From: Chloroflexota bacterium
GTDB taxonomy: Bacteria; Chloroflexota; Limnocylindria; Limnocylindrales; CSP1-4
Assembly: GCA_016191345.1 (NCBI GenBank)
Contig: JACPOU010000037.1
Coordinates: 120,299 to 184,298, forward strand
DNA: 64,000 bases
Reading direction: 5' to 3'
Positions 9,500 to 18,033 of the stretch are shown here, in pieces. A program made the position numbers and the translations under genes. Positions within the stretch are counted from its first letter, which is position 1. The number at the start of each line of letters is the position of its first letter. Under the pieces are notes generated by a model that was not told the DNA's origin, did not search any database, and saw nothing but the letters and a program-made list of their open reading frames with translations.

Positions 9500-10453
9500 A
9501 TGACTGACCTTCGACTCGGCATCCTCCTCTGGAGCCAGGGCTCCGACTGGCCGTCCTTCGAGCGCGCGGCCATCCGCGTCGACGAGCGCGGCTACGACCA
9601 TCTCTGGACGTGGGACCACCTCTACGCGATCTTCGGCGACCCGTACCAGCCGATCTTCGAGGGCTGGACCACGCTTGCCGCCTGGTCGAAGGTGACGACG
9701 CGAGCCCGGCTGGGGCTCCTCGTCGGGGCGAACACCTTCCGCAACCCCGGCCTGGTCGCCAAGCTGGCCACGACCCTCGACCACCAGAGCGACGGGCGGG
9801 CGATCCTCGGCCTCGGCGGCGCCTGGATGGAGCTGGAGCACACGGCCCACGGGATCGACTTCGGGACCGGGTTCGGGCAGCGGCTCGACTGGCTGGACGA
9901 GGCGGTCGGCGGGATCCGCGGCGCCCTCGAGGGACGGCCCGTGACGTCCGAGCCGGGCGGCCGGTACGCGTTTGACGATCTCCGCCAGGCGCCGCTCCCC
10001 CTCCGGCGCCGCCTCCCGATCATGATCGGCGGCTCGGGCGAGAAGAAGACGCTCCGGACCGTGGCCCGCTACGCGGACATGTGGAACGGCATGGGCGAGC
10101 CGGAGTTCCTCCGGCGGAAGGTGGACATCCTCCGCGAGCACTGCGCCGACGTGGGGCGCGACCCGTCGGACATCGAGTTCACGTTCGGCTGCAAGCCGGT
10201 CATCCGGGACACGGAGGCCGCGGCCCAGGCCGTGTTCCGGGCCCAGATGGCCCACAACCGGACGGAGATCGGCCCGGGCTTCGAGCGCGAGCAGCACTTC
10301 TGGGTCGGCACACCGCGGATGGTCGCCGATCGGATCCTCGCCCTCACCGAGCTCGGCTTCACCACCGGCATCGCGGAGCTGGCCGCGCCGTACGACGACG
10401 AGACGATCGACCGCTTCATCGGCGAGGTGAAGCCGCTCGTCGACGCGGGCTGA
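9500..10453 (+). CDS. LLM-class F420-dependent oxidoreductase
   Basis: A 317-residue TIM-barrel enzyme of the bacterial luciferase-like superfamily, in the group that generally uses coenzyme F420. Visible are the N-terminal LGILLWSQ strand, WTWDHLYAIFGDPYQPIFEGWTT, the LGLLVGANTFRNP segment and GERAILGLGGAW-like wording (GRAILGLGGAW), with IMIGGSGEKKTLR forming the phosphate-binding region. Substrate cannot be read from sequence. Because F420 and FMN members look alike, the cofactor is inference. It stands alone, divergent from the CAP protein, and precedes tRNA-His. Confidence 0.85.
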   Translation: MTDLRLGILLWSQGSDWPSFERAAIRVDERGYDHLWTWDHLYAIFGDPYQPIFEGWTTLAAWSKVTTRARLGLLVGANTFRNPGLVAKLATTLDHQSDGRAILGLGGAWMELEHTAHGIDFGTGFGQRLDWLDEAVGGIRGALEGRPVTSEPGGRYAFDDLRQAPLPLRRRLPIMIGGSGEKKTLRTVARYADMWNGMGEPEFLRRKVDILREHCADVGRDPSDIEFTFGCKPVIRDTEAAAQAVFRAQMAHNRTEIGPGFEREQHFWVGTPRMVADRILALTELGFTTGIAELAAPYDDETIDRFIGEVKPLVDAG

Positions 10454-10535
10454 CCGCGACGACCGGCACGGGCTGGCCCGCAAGGGTCTGGGCGCCGTGA
10501 CAGGCCGCCGCCGCTGAAGCCCCGTGGATTCCGGG

Positions 10536-10541
10536 TACACT
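10536..10541 (+). promoter_or_regulatory. Probable -10 element of tRNA-His
   Basis: TACACT about 44 bases before the mature tRNA, with a CTGAAG hexamer 16 bases further upstream as a weak -35. Position fits a tRNA promoter. Confidence 0.4.
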
Positions 10542-10584
10542 GCGCGGGCTCGCGATCCGGGAACCCCGGAGGACGCGTCCGCGT

Positions 10585-10661
10585 GGTGGCCTTAGCTCAA
10601 CCGGCAGAGCAGCGGATTGTGGTTCCGCAGGTTATGGGTTCGACCCCCATAGGCCACCCCA
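10585..10661 (+). tRNA. tRNA-His (anticodon GTG)
   Basis: A complete cloverleaf: acceptor GTGGCCT pairs with AGGCCAC, the D arm is GCTC/GAGC, the anticodon stem GCGGA/TCCGC encloses TTGTGGT with anticodon GTG, and the T arm ATGGG/CCCAT encloses TTCGACC. The extra G at -1 (10585) opposite discriminator C73, the identity mark of histidine tRNA, is encoded, and CCA is encoded at 10659-10661. Confidence 0.97.
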
Positions 10662-10739
10662 CCACCCCTGTTCAGGCGAACGAGGTCCGCATCCCGAAAT
10701 TGTCGCGAGGTGGCCGGTCGGCCGCGCGGACCGCGTCGG

Positions 10740-10768
10740 TTGACATGACACTGCGCGGCACATAGATT
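10740..10768 (+). promoter_or_regulatory. Consensus promoter of the marR-ABC operon
   Basis: TTGACA at 10740-10745, a 17-base spacer and TAGATT at 10763-10768: the best sigma-70-like promoter seen in the window. The predicted start falls on the GTG at 10775, so the mRNA should be leaderless. ATGACAC at 10745-10751 and GTGTCAT at 10775-10781 form a seven-base inverted repeat around the -10 element, a likely operator for the MarR protein itself. Confidence 0.75.
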
Positions 10769-10774
10769 ATTCAG

Positions 10775-11332
10775 GTGTCATTGACTATCAGCGTGAGCGA
10801 GAGCAATCCGGACGGCGCGACCACGGATCGGGGCTCGAAGCCTGGGCTTGCCGAGCAGGTCCTCGGCGAGCTGGCGGCCTGGAGCCCCCGTGAGCGGCGG
10901 AGCGAGTTCCGGACGTGGCTGCGCGGCTCGCTCAGCCTCATCCATCTCCACGTCCTCAGCGTCCTCGAATCGGATGGGCCCGTCTCGATGAGCGCGCTGG
11001 CCGAGGAGCTCGACGTCTCCCTTGCCAGCGTGACCGGCATCGTCACCCGCATGGAGCAGCGGCGGCTCGTCGAGCGCCGGCACGGGACGGCGGACCGGCG
11101 GGTGGTCCTCGTCCACCCGACCCGCCGCGGCGCCGGGGTGTTCAGGGTCATCGAGCTCCACCGCCAGCGGCGCCTGAAGAAGGTCCTGGACCAGCTGTCC
11201 GCCGCCGAGCTCCAGGCGTTCCTGGTCGGGATCCGCGCCATGCGCGCCGCCCAGGCCGCGGTCCCCTTCTCACCGCCCTCGCTGGCGGCGGACGGCGCGT
11301 CCGAGGCCGCCGCGTCCGAGGCCGCCGAATGA
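10775..11332 (+). CDS. MarR-family transcriptional regulator
   Basis: A 185-residue winged-helix regulator. The core reads HLHVLSVLESDGPVSMSALAEELDVSLASVTGIVTRMEQ..LVERRHGTADRRVVLVHPT, the MarR recognition helix and wing including the conserved DRR. MarR proteins repress as dimers and release DNA on binding phenolic or lipophilic ligands. Its stop overlaps the ATG of the first ABC exporter gene (ATGA), so it probably controls its own operon in response to an exported compound. The start is the GTG at the predicted transcription start. The C-terminal 20 residues are Ala/Glu/Ser-rich. Confidence 0.92.
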   Translation: MSLTISVSESNPDGATTDRGSKPGLAEQVLGELAAWSPRERRSEFRTWLRGSLSLIHLHVLSVLESDGPVSMSALAEELDVSLASVTGIVTRMEQRRLVERRHGTADRRVVLVHPTRRGAGVFRVIELHRQRRLKKVLDQLSAAELQAFLVGIRAMRAAQAAVPFSPPSLAADGASEAAASEAAE

Positions 11333-13068
11333 TCGGGCTGCTCCGGACCTACCTCCGGCCGTACACGTGGGAGCTCGCCCTGGTGATGGCCCTCCTGCTC
11401 GTCGGCGCCATCGGCAACCTGTATCTGCCGGACCTCAACGGCGGGATCATCGACAAGGGCATCGCCCAGGGCGACAACGACCTCATCCTCCGCGTCGGCG
11501 CCCTGATGCTCGTCGTGACGGGCGCCCTCGCCGTCGCCTCGATCGTGGCCGTCTACTGGGGCTCGCGCGTGGCGATGGGCTTCGGGCGCGACCTCCGGAG
11601 CGCGATCTTCGCGAAGGTCGAGACGTTCTCCCAGGTGGAGGTCAACCACTTCGGGCCGGCCTCGCTCATCACCCGCAACACGAACGACGTCCAGCAGGTC
11701 CAGACGCTCGTGTTCATGGCCCTGACGGTCATGATCTCGGCCCCGATCCTCATCGTCGGCGGCGTGATCATGGCGCTCCGGACCGACGTGCCCCTGTCCG
11801 GACTCCTCGTCATCGTCCTGCCGATCATGGGCGCCTTCATCGGCCTCGTCATGTCCCGGGCGATCCCGCTCTTCCGGGCCGTCCAGGTCAAGCTGGACCG
11901 GATCAACCAGGTCATGCGCGAGACGCTGGCCGGCGTGCGGGTCATCCGCGCCTTCGTGCGCACGGAGCACGAAGAGCTGCGCTTCGACGCCGCGAACCGC
12001 GACCTCTTCGGGACGAACCTCCAGGTGACCCGCCTCTTCGCGATCACCATCCCGACGATGACCGCGATCCTCAACCTCTCGACCGTCGCGGTCATGTGGT
12101 TCGGGGCGATGCGGGTCGGCTCGGGGGATCTCGAGATCGGCGCCCTCACGGCGTTCCTCCAGTACCTCACCCAGATCCTGTTCGCGGTCCTGACCGCGGT
12201 CTTCATGTTCATCCTCGTGCCGCGCGCCGCCGTGTCCTCCGGCCGGATCCGCGAGGTCCTCGACACCGAGCCGAGCGTGCGCGACCCGGAGCAGCCCGCG
12301 ACCCTCGCCGGGGGTCCGCGGCCCGGCGTCGTCGAGTTCCGAGGCGCGGAGTACCGCTACCCGGGCGCGGAGGAGCCGGTCCTCCGGGGGATCACGTTCG
12401 AGGCCCTACCCGGCCAGACGACGGCGATCGTCGGCAGCACCGGCAGCGGCAAGTCCACGCTCCTCAACCTCGTCCCCCGCTTCTACGACGCGACTGCGGG
12501 CACGGTCCTCGTCGACGGCGTCGACATCCGGACCGTGCGGCGCGAGGAGCTCTGGTCGCGGGTGGGGCTGATCCCCCAGAAGGCCTTTCTGTTCGCGGGC
12601 ACGGTCGCGAGCAACCTCCGGTTCGGCGACGCGGACGCGACCGAGGCCGACCTCTGGCGCGCGCTCGACATCGCCCAGGCAAGGGAGTTCGTGGAGGCGA
12701 TGGACGGCGGGCTCGATGCCCCCGTCACCCAGGGCGGCTCCAACCTGTCCGGCGGTCAGCGCCAGCGCCTCTCGATCGCCCGGGCGCTCGTGAAGCGTGC
12801 TCCGATCTACCTCTTCGACGACAGCTTCTCGGCGCTCGACGTGGGCACGGATGCGCGCCTTCGGGCCGCGCTGGCCCGCGAGCTCGGCGGCGCGACCGTG
12901 ATCATCGTCGCCCAGCGCGTCGCGACGATCATCCGGGCAGACCGGATCGTCGTCCTGGAGGCGGGCCACGTCGTCGGGATCGGGACCCACCGCGAGCTCC
13001 TCGCGTCGAACGACACGTATCGCGAGATCGTCTACTCGCAGCTCAGCGAAGCGGAGGCGGCGGCATGA
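11329..13068 (+). CDS. ABC exporter half-transporter, degenerate catalytic site
   Basis: A 579-residue fused membrane and ATPase protein of the multidrug/lipid exporter type (MsbA/LmrA-like). Six hydrophobic helices fill residues 15-310. The ATPase has Walker A GSTGSGKST, signature LSGGQRQRLSIARAL and Walker B YLFDDSFSALD, where the catalytic Glu is replaced by Asp. In heterodimeric exporters such as BmrCD and TM287/288 one subunit carries exactly this change. Its stop overlaps the start of the partner gene by four bases, supporting an obligate heterodimer under MarR control. Confidence 0.93.
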   Translation: MIGLLRTYLRPYTWELALVMALLLVGAIGNLYLPDLNGGIIDKGIAQGDNDLILRVGALMLVVTGALAVASIVAVYWGSRVAMGFGRDLRSAIFAKVETFSQVEVNHFGPASLITRNTNDVQQVQTLVFMALTVMISAPILIVGGVIMALRTDVPLSGLLVIVLPIMGAFIGLVMSRAIPLFRAVQVKLDRINQVMRETLAGVRVIRAFVRTEHEELRFDAANRDLFGTNLQVTRLFAITIPTMTAILNLSTVAVMWFGAMRVGSGDLEIGALTAFLQYLTQILFAVLTAVFMFILVPRAAVSSGRIREVLDTEPSVRDPEQPATLAGGPRPGVVEFRGAEYRYPGAEEPVLRGITFEALPGQTTAIVGSTGSGKSTLLNLVPRFYDATAGTVLVDGVDIRTVRREELWSRVGLIPQKAFLFAGTVASNLRFGDADATEADLWRALDIAQAREFVEAMDGGLDAPVTQGGSNLSGGQRQRLSIARALVKRAPIYLFDDSFSALDVGTDARLRAALARELGGATVIIVAQRVATIIRADRIVVLEAGHVVGIGTHRELLASNDTYREIVYSQLSEAEAAA

Positions 13069-15062
13069 GCGGCCCGCGTCCGGGCGGGACCGGCGCCCCG
13101 GGCGGCGCTGCGGCCGGCGGGCGCCCCCCGATGGGCGGCCCGCGCGGCGGGATGATGGGCATGGGCATGGGCCTGCCGGCCCCCAAGCCCCGCGACTTCC
13201 GGGGCTCGATGGGCCGGCTCCTCGGCGAGCTCCGGCCGGAGCGGCCACGGATCGCCCTGGTCATCGTGCTCGCGATCATCAGCGTGACGCTCGTGATCCT
13301 CGGGCCGCGGATCCTCGGCGACGCCACCAACCTCATCTTCTCGGGGGCGATCAGCGCCCGGCTCCCGGCCGGCGTCACGGTGGACCAGGTCATCGCCGGC
13401 CTCCGCGCCGACGGCCAGGACCAGCTGGCGACGATGCTCGGGGCGATGCGCCTGACGCCCGGCTCCGGGATCGACATGGCCGCGCTGGCGCGGATCCTCC
13501 TGTCCCTCGTCGGGATCTACGTCGTCAGCTCGCTCTTCAGCTGGGCGCAGGCCTACATCATGGCCGGCGTCACCCAGCGGACCGTCTACCGCCTCCGCGA
13601 GCGGGTCGACCGCAAGCTGGCCCGGCTGCCGCTCCGCTACTTCGACGGCCACTCCCGGGGCGATCTCCTGAGCCGGGTCACGAACGACATCGACAACATC
13701 GGCCAGTCGCTCCAGCAGAGCCTGACCCAGCTCATCTCGTCGCTGCTCACGATCGTGGGCGTGCTGGCGATGATGTTCCTCATCAGCCCCATTCTCGCGG
13801 TCGTGTCGCTCCTGGCGGTCCCCGCCTCGATCGGCATCACGATCGTCATCATCGGCCGCTCGCAGAAGCTCTTCGCCGCCCAGTGGGCCTCGACCGGGGC
13901 GCTGAACGGCCACGTCGAGGAGATGCACACCGGCCACGCGATCGTGAAGGCCTTCGGCCGGCAGCGCGAGGCCATCGAGGCCTTCGACCGCGAGAACGCG
14001 AAGCTCTACGAGGCGAGCTACCGGGCCCAGGCGATCTCCGGCGTCATCCAGCCGGCGATGAACGTCGTCTCGAACCTCAACTACGTCGCCATCGCGGTGA
14101 TCGGCGGGCTCCGGGTCGCGGCCGGCCAGCTGTCGCTCGGCGACGTCGTCGCATTCATCCAGTACTCGCGCCAGTTCACGTTCCCGATCATCCAGACGGC
14201 GAGCAGCGTCAACGTCCTCCAGTCCGCCGTGGCATCGGCGGAGCGCGTCTTCGAGCTGCTCGACGAGGGCGAGGAGGTCGCCGACCCGGCGGCACCGTCG
14301 ACCCTCGGCCGGGCCCGCGGCGAGGTCGCCTTCGAGGATGTCTCGTTCCGCTACGAGCCGGATCGGCCGCTCATCGACGGGCTGGACCTCCACGTCGAGG
14401 CGGGCCGCACGGTCGCGATCGTCGGGCCGACGGGCGCCGGCAAGACGACGCTCGTCAACCTCCTCATGCGCTTCTACGAGCTCGACGGCGGGCGGATCAC
14501 GGTCGATCGCATCGACACCCGGTCGGTGGACCGCGACGATCTCCGTCGCCAGTTCGGGATGGTCCTCCAGGACACCTGGCTGTTCGGCGGGACCATCCGC
14601 GAGAACATCGCCTACGGCCGCGAGGAGGCGACCGAGGCCGAGATCGTCGCCGCGGCCGAGGCGGCCCACGTGGACCACTTCGTCCGGACGCTGCCTGACG
14701 GCTACGACACGGTCATCGACGACGACGCCACGAACGTGTCCGCGGGCGAGAAGCAGCTCCTGACGATCGCCCGGGCGTTCCTCGCCGATCCGCCGGTCCT
14801 CATCCTCGACGAGGCGACGAGCTCGGTGGACACGCGGACCGAGGTCCTCATCCAGCGGGCCATGGAGCGGCTGATGCACGGCCGGACGACCTTCGTCATC
14901 GCCCACCGGCTCTCGACGATCCGGGAAGCCCACACGATCCTCGTCATGGACGCCGGCAGGATCGTCGAGCAGGGCACGCACGACGAGCTGCTCGCCGGCA
15001 AGGGCTTCTACGCCGACCTCTACGCGAGCCAGTTCGAGGAGCCCCTCCCCGAGGTCGCCTGA
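13065..15062 (+). CDS. ABC exporter half-transporter, canonical catalytic Glu
   Basis: Partner of the preceding gene, 665 residues. An unusual Gly/Pro/Met-rich N-terminus of about 45 residues precedes six transmembrane helices, with an extra hydrophilic insert after the first helix (about residues 95-140). The ATPase has Walker A GPTGAGKTT, a non-canonical signature VSAGEKQLLTIARAF and Walker B LILDEATSSVD with the catalytic Glu intact. Combined with the Asp in the partner, the dimer should have one consensus and one degenerate ATP site, the asymmetry seen in heterodimeric multidrug exporters. Confidence 0.93.
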   Translation: MSGPRPGGTGAPGGAAAGGRPPMGGPRGGMMGMGMGLPAPKPRDFRGSMGRLLGELRPERPRIALVIVLAIISVTLVILGPRILGDATNLIFSGAISARLPAGVTVDQVIAGLRADGQDQLATMLGAMRLTPGSGIDMAALARILLSLVGIYVVSSLFSWAQAYIMAGVTQRTVYRLRERVDRKLARLPLRYFDGHSRGDLLSRVTNDIDNIGQSLQQSLTQLISSLLTIVGVLAMMFLISPILAVVSLLAVPASIGITIVIIGRSQKLFAAQWASTGALNGHVEEMHTGHAIVKAFGRQREAIEAFDRENAKLYEASYRAQAISGVIQPAMNVVSNLNYVAIAVIGGLRVAAGQLSLGDVVAFIQYSRQFTFPIIQTASSVNVLQSAVASAERVFELLDEGEEVADPAAPSTLGRARGEVAFEDVSFRYEPDRPLIDGLDLHVEAGRTVAIVGPTGAGKTTLVNLLMRFYELDGGRITVDRIDTRSVDRDDLRRQFGMVLQDTWLFGGTIRENIAYGREEATEAEIVAAAEAAHVDHFVRTLPDGYDTVIDDDATNVSAGEKQLLTIARAFLADPPVLILDEATSSVDTRTEVLIQRAMERLMHGRTTFVIAHRLSTIREAHTILVMDAGRIVEQGTHDELLAGKGFYADLYASQFEEPLPEVA

Positions 15063-15320
15063 TCAGCGGCGGCGGGCCGCTGCGAGCCGCGCCATCCGCG
15101 CCGGCCCCTCTTGGCCCTGCAGTCCAGATGGCGGCGGGACGTACCGTTCCTGCTGGCCCACGAGTCCCGCGGCCGACGCGCAGCCCGCGGCCCGGCGTCT
15201 CTCGGTGGCTCGACGCTGGCCCCCGAGTCGACTCAGACGACCATTGCCGGTCGCGATCTGGACCACCAGTCCTGCGACCGCGATCCAGGCCCGGAGACTC
15301 GGCGGATGAGGGGCCTTCGA

Positions 15321-16622
15321 TCAGGCGCCGTCGTCGTCCTCGACGTATGCGGCGACACCTGGGCGCCCTCCGGCCGCGTTGGCGCCTCCCCGCCGCGGCG
15401 CCAGCCCGATCCGAACGACCCGCGCCAGGTGCGCGCCGAGCGCGAGTGGCAGCGCCCGGGTTCCATGGGCCACGGCGAGCCGCCACGGCTCCGGGGCCCA
15501 GCGGTCCCAGCGCGCGGTGAACGTGGACGGCCCGATCGGCGGCCCGGAGCGCGGCTGGAGTCCGGCCCGGCTGGAGAGTGGAACCGTCGCCGTCCAGTCG
15601 GCCAGGGTTCGCGGCACCCGCCGTTCGAGGCCCGCCAGGGACACGCCCCGCATCCGGTCCGGGAGGCGCCGCGCCGCGAGCGCCAGCGACGGCCAGGCGA
15701 GGCGGGGATGCGCGAACTCGTGGAGGGCCCCGGCCTCGCCGGCCCCGGCCTCGCCGGCCCCGGCCTCGCCGGCCCCGGCCTCGCCGGCACCGGCCCCGGG
15801 CGTGAGCACGGCCAGGGCGAGATCCGCGAGGTCGAGCCACTGGATGAGGCGGCCCCGCCGGACGAGGAGGTCGCTCGTGGCGTGGATGGCGAGGTGATTC
15901 AGCAGTGCCGCGTCCGGTGGGAGCATCGCCGGCTCCCCGAGGATTCGACCCGGGCTGGCGCTCGCCCACAGCAGCGGCGTCAGGTCGTCGTCATCCGCCC
16001 AGGCCCAGAGGTGGCGCTTGACCTCCGTGTGGAGCTCGATCGGGCGCGGGTTGTCGGGATGCTCGAGATCGAACGACGCCACTCCCAGCTCGTCGGGCCG
16101 CTCGAAGGTGTCGTGCGTGGGGCGGCGCGTGGGCTCGCTTCGACGGCGGTAGCCGAGGCCCTCGAGCACGCGGCGGGCCGCGGCCTGGTCGCCGGGCCGG
16201 ACGAGGAGGTCGAGGTCCGCCATCGGGCGCCGCGCCGGCTCGGGCGACCGGCTGCCGAGCAGCGACCCCTTCAGCGGCATCACCTCGATGCCGGCTGCCG
16301 AGAATGCGCCGAGCGCGGCGGCGAGATCTCCGTGCAGCCGCTCGATCCGGGCCCTGTTCGCATCGGCCTGGTCGTCGAGCCAGGCCCCGAACGACGCCGG
16401 CAGCCCCGGTAGCGCCACCCGGACGCGGGGATCGGTTGCGAGCCACGCCCCGAGCCCGTGGGCACCGATGATTCCGCGGGCGGTGACGTGGCGGCGCTCA
16501 TCCCAGCCCTGAACCGTGGCCCGGATCCGGGCCGGATCGGGCTCGTTGAGCCAGTCGCCGATCTCGAGGAGCAGGCCGTCGACGACGTCCCGTGGCGGCG
16601 TCGCGGGAGCGCGGTCAGCCAC
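15321..16622 (-). CDS. Nucleotidyltransferase-fold protein of polysaccharide clusters
   Basis: A 433-residue protein resembling the uncharacterised nucleotidyltransferases found in exopolysaccharide clusters (NTP_transf_5 type). The signature region is MPLKGSLLGSRSPEPARRPMADLDLLVRPGD near residues 115-145, with the DLDLLV acidic pair expected for metal binding. The middle carries a four-copy five-residue repeat of the GAGEA type, encoded by a 15-bp tandem repeat. The GTG at 16622 overlaps the stop of the O-antigen ligase-like gene by eight bases, so the two are co-translated. Its target is unknown. Confidence 0.75.
   Translation of the reverse strand: MADRAPATPPRDVVDGLLLEIGDWLNEPDPARIRATVQGWDERRHVTARGIIGAHGLGAWLATDPRVRVALPGLPASFGAWLDDQADANRARIERLHGDLAAALGAFSAAGIEVMPLKGSLLGSRSPEPARRPMADLDLLVRPGDQAAARRVLEGLGYRRRSEPTRRPTHDTFERPDELGVASFDLEHPDNPRPIELHTEVKRHLWAWADDDDLTPLLWASASPGRILGEPAMLPPDAALLNHLAIHATSDLLVRRGRLIQWLDLADLALAVLTPGAGAGEAGAGEAGAGEAGAGEAGALHEFAHPRLAWPSLALAARRLPDRMRGVSLAGLERRVPRTLADWTATVPLSSRAGLQPRSGPPIGPSTFTARWDRWAPEPWRLAVAHGTRALPLALGAHLARVVRIGLAPRRGGANAAGGRPGVAAYVEDDDGA
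15726..15785 (+). repeat. 15-bp tandem repeat inside the nucleotidyltransferase gene
   Basis: Four perfect copies of GGCCCCGGCCTCGCC followed by a degenerate copy. The unit is a multiple of three, so copy-number change alters protein length by five residues without a frameshift. Confidence 0.95.
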
Positions 16623-18033
16623 GGGCCGCCTCCGACCGCCGCCACGCCATCGCCCAGAGGCCGAGCACGACCCAGCTGAGGATCCGCCCCTGCCCGCCGT
16701 ACCACGGGTAGTAGTCGAACAGGGACGCGACGGTCAGCGCCAGGAGGGCCGCCGACGCGGCGGCCAGCTCCAGCCCAACGGGCCGGCGGCGCCGCCGCGC
16801 GAGCAGGAACCAGGGGACGAGCATGATCCCCGCCTCGGCGACGCCCCCGGCGATCCCGAGCTCCGTGAACGCCACGAGCAGCACGACGTGCGGCGGCTGG
16901 AAGGCGAACGGGAATCCCGGCTCCGCCCGCTTCATCGCCAGGCTGACGGCGCCGAGGCCCACGCCCGTCACCGGGTTCGCGATCGCGACGCGGATCCCGA
17001 GCCCGATCTGGGCGGCTCGCTCGTCGACGGATCGCTGCTCGCTCGCGGCGGCTCCCGGTCCGATGGTCGTCCGGGCGATGAGCGCGTCGCGAAGCGGCAG
17101 CGCGACGAGGGCCGCGGCGACGACGGCGGTCCCCGCCGCCGAGAGCCACCATCGCCGGTCGCCGCCGAGCCGCGGTCCGCCCCGCCGCGGTCCGCCCGGC
17201 CGCGGCCCGCCCGGTCGCGGCCCGCCCGGTCGCGGCCCGCCCAGTCGCGGCCCGCTGAGCAGCAGCGCGCCGACCCCGAGCCCGGCCGCGGTCCCGAGCA
17301 GCGCCCCGCGCGAGAACGTGAGGAGGATCGCGACGCCGGCAACCACGAGGATCCCCCGTGTGGCGAGCCGCGCCCGCCGGCTCGTGGGCCGCGTCCCGAG
17401 GAGCAGCAGCGACCCGCAGCCGAGAATGCCGCCGAGGATGTTCGGGTGGTTGGCGAGGCCGTAGGCGCGCAGCAGACGGCTCCCGTCGGCGAGGGTCACG
17501 ACGCTCGTCCCGGGCGCCGCAGGGTCCAGGCGCGGCTCGGCGAGCAATCCCAGGCCGACGGAGCCCTGGACCGCCGCCTGCCCGATGGCCACCAGGCCAT
17601 GCAGGAGCAGCATCGCCCCGAGCGGGACCGCCAGCGAGGCGAGACCGTCGACCTCGTTGTCGATGTACAGGGCGAGGGCCGCGCCGGCCGTCAGCCGGAG
17701 CGCGCTCAGGGCGCTGACCCCCGGCACGATCCCCGTGGGGACGGTGAGCCAGCCCGTGACGAGGAGCACGCCGACGGTGAGCGCGAGAGCCCGCGGGCCC
17801 GTCTCGATTCGCCTTGGCAGGAGGAGTCGCCCGCCCAGCCAGAGGACGAGGATCGCCAGCGCGAGGACATCGATCGCGAAGAGGGGCAGGTCGTGGGCCA
17901 CGCCCGACGGGATCGAGGCCGGCTGCGGCAGCAGCATCCGGTTCGCCCGGACCGGCAGCGCGACGACGAGCATCGCGAAGCCGAGACGGGCGAGGAGCAG
18001 GGCAGCGCGCCCAGCTCGGTCGCGAGCGCTCAC
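16615..18033 (-). CDS. O-antigen ligase-like (Wzy_C) membrane protein
   Basis: A 472-residue polytopic membrane protein of the O-antigen ligase/polymerase family, which joins or polymerises lipid-linked glycans on the outer face of the membrane. The conserved block GLANHPNILGG, followed by ILLTFSRGALLG, is the family hallmark, and a long extracytoplasmic loop near residues 290-380 precedes the last helices. Between them lies a GPRPG repeat insert encoded by 15-bp units. The GTG at 18033 overlaps the stop of the glycosyltransferase gene, so glycosyltransferase, ligase and nucleotidyltransferase form one operon. In a monoderm the product would be a wall or exopolysaccharide. Confidence 0.85.
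   Translation of the reverse strand: MSARDRAGRAALLLARLGFAMLVVALPVRANRMLLPQPASIPSGVAHDLPLFAIDVLALAILVLWLGGRLLLPRRIETGPRALALTVGVLLVTGWLTVPTGIVPGVSALSALRLTAGAALALYIDNEVDGLASLAVPLGAMLLLHGLVAIGQAAVQGSVGLGLLAEPRLDPAAPGTSVVTLADGSRLLRAYGLANHPNILGGILGCGSLLLLGTRPTSRRARLATRGILVVAGVAILLTFSRGALLGTAAGLGVGALLLSGPRLGGPRPGGPRPGGPRPGGPRRGGPRLGGDRRWWLSAAGTAVVAAALVALPLRDALIARTTIGPGAAASEQRSVDERAAQIGLGIRVAIANPVTGVGLGAVSLAMKRAEPGFPFAFQPPHVVLLVAFTELGIAGGVAEAGIMLVPWFLLARRRRRPVGLELAAASAALLALTVASLFDYYPWYGGQGRILSWVVLGLWAMAWRRSEAARG
17171..17260 (+). repeat. 15-bp tandem repeat inside the ligase-like gene
   Basis: About six imperfect copies of CGCGGCCCGCCCGGT; on the coding strand they give repeats of GPRPG type in a predicted hydrophilic loop. 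Confidence 0.9.

Noticed and set aside
15063..15266. 67-residue minus-strand open frame after the ABC exporter
   Set aside because: Arg-rich, no ribosome-binding site, no motif; the 258-base convergent spacer otherwise shows nothing.
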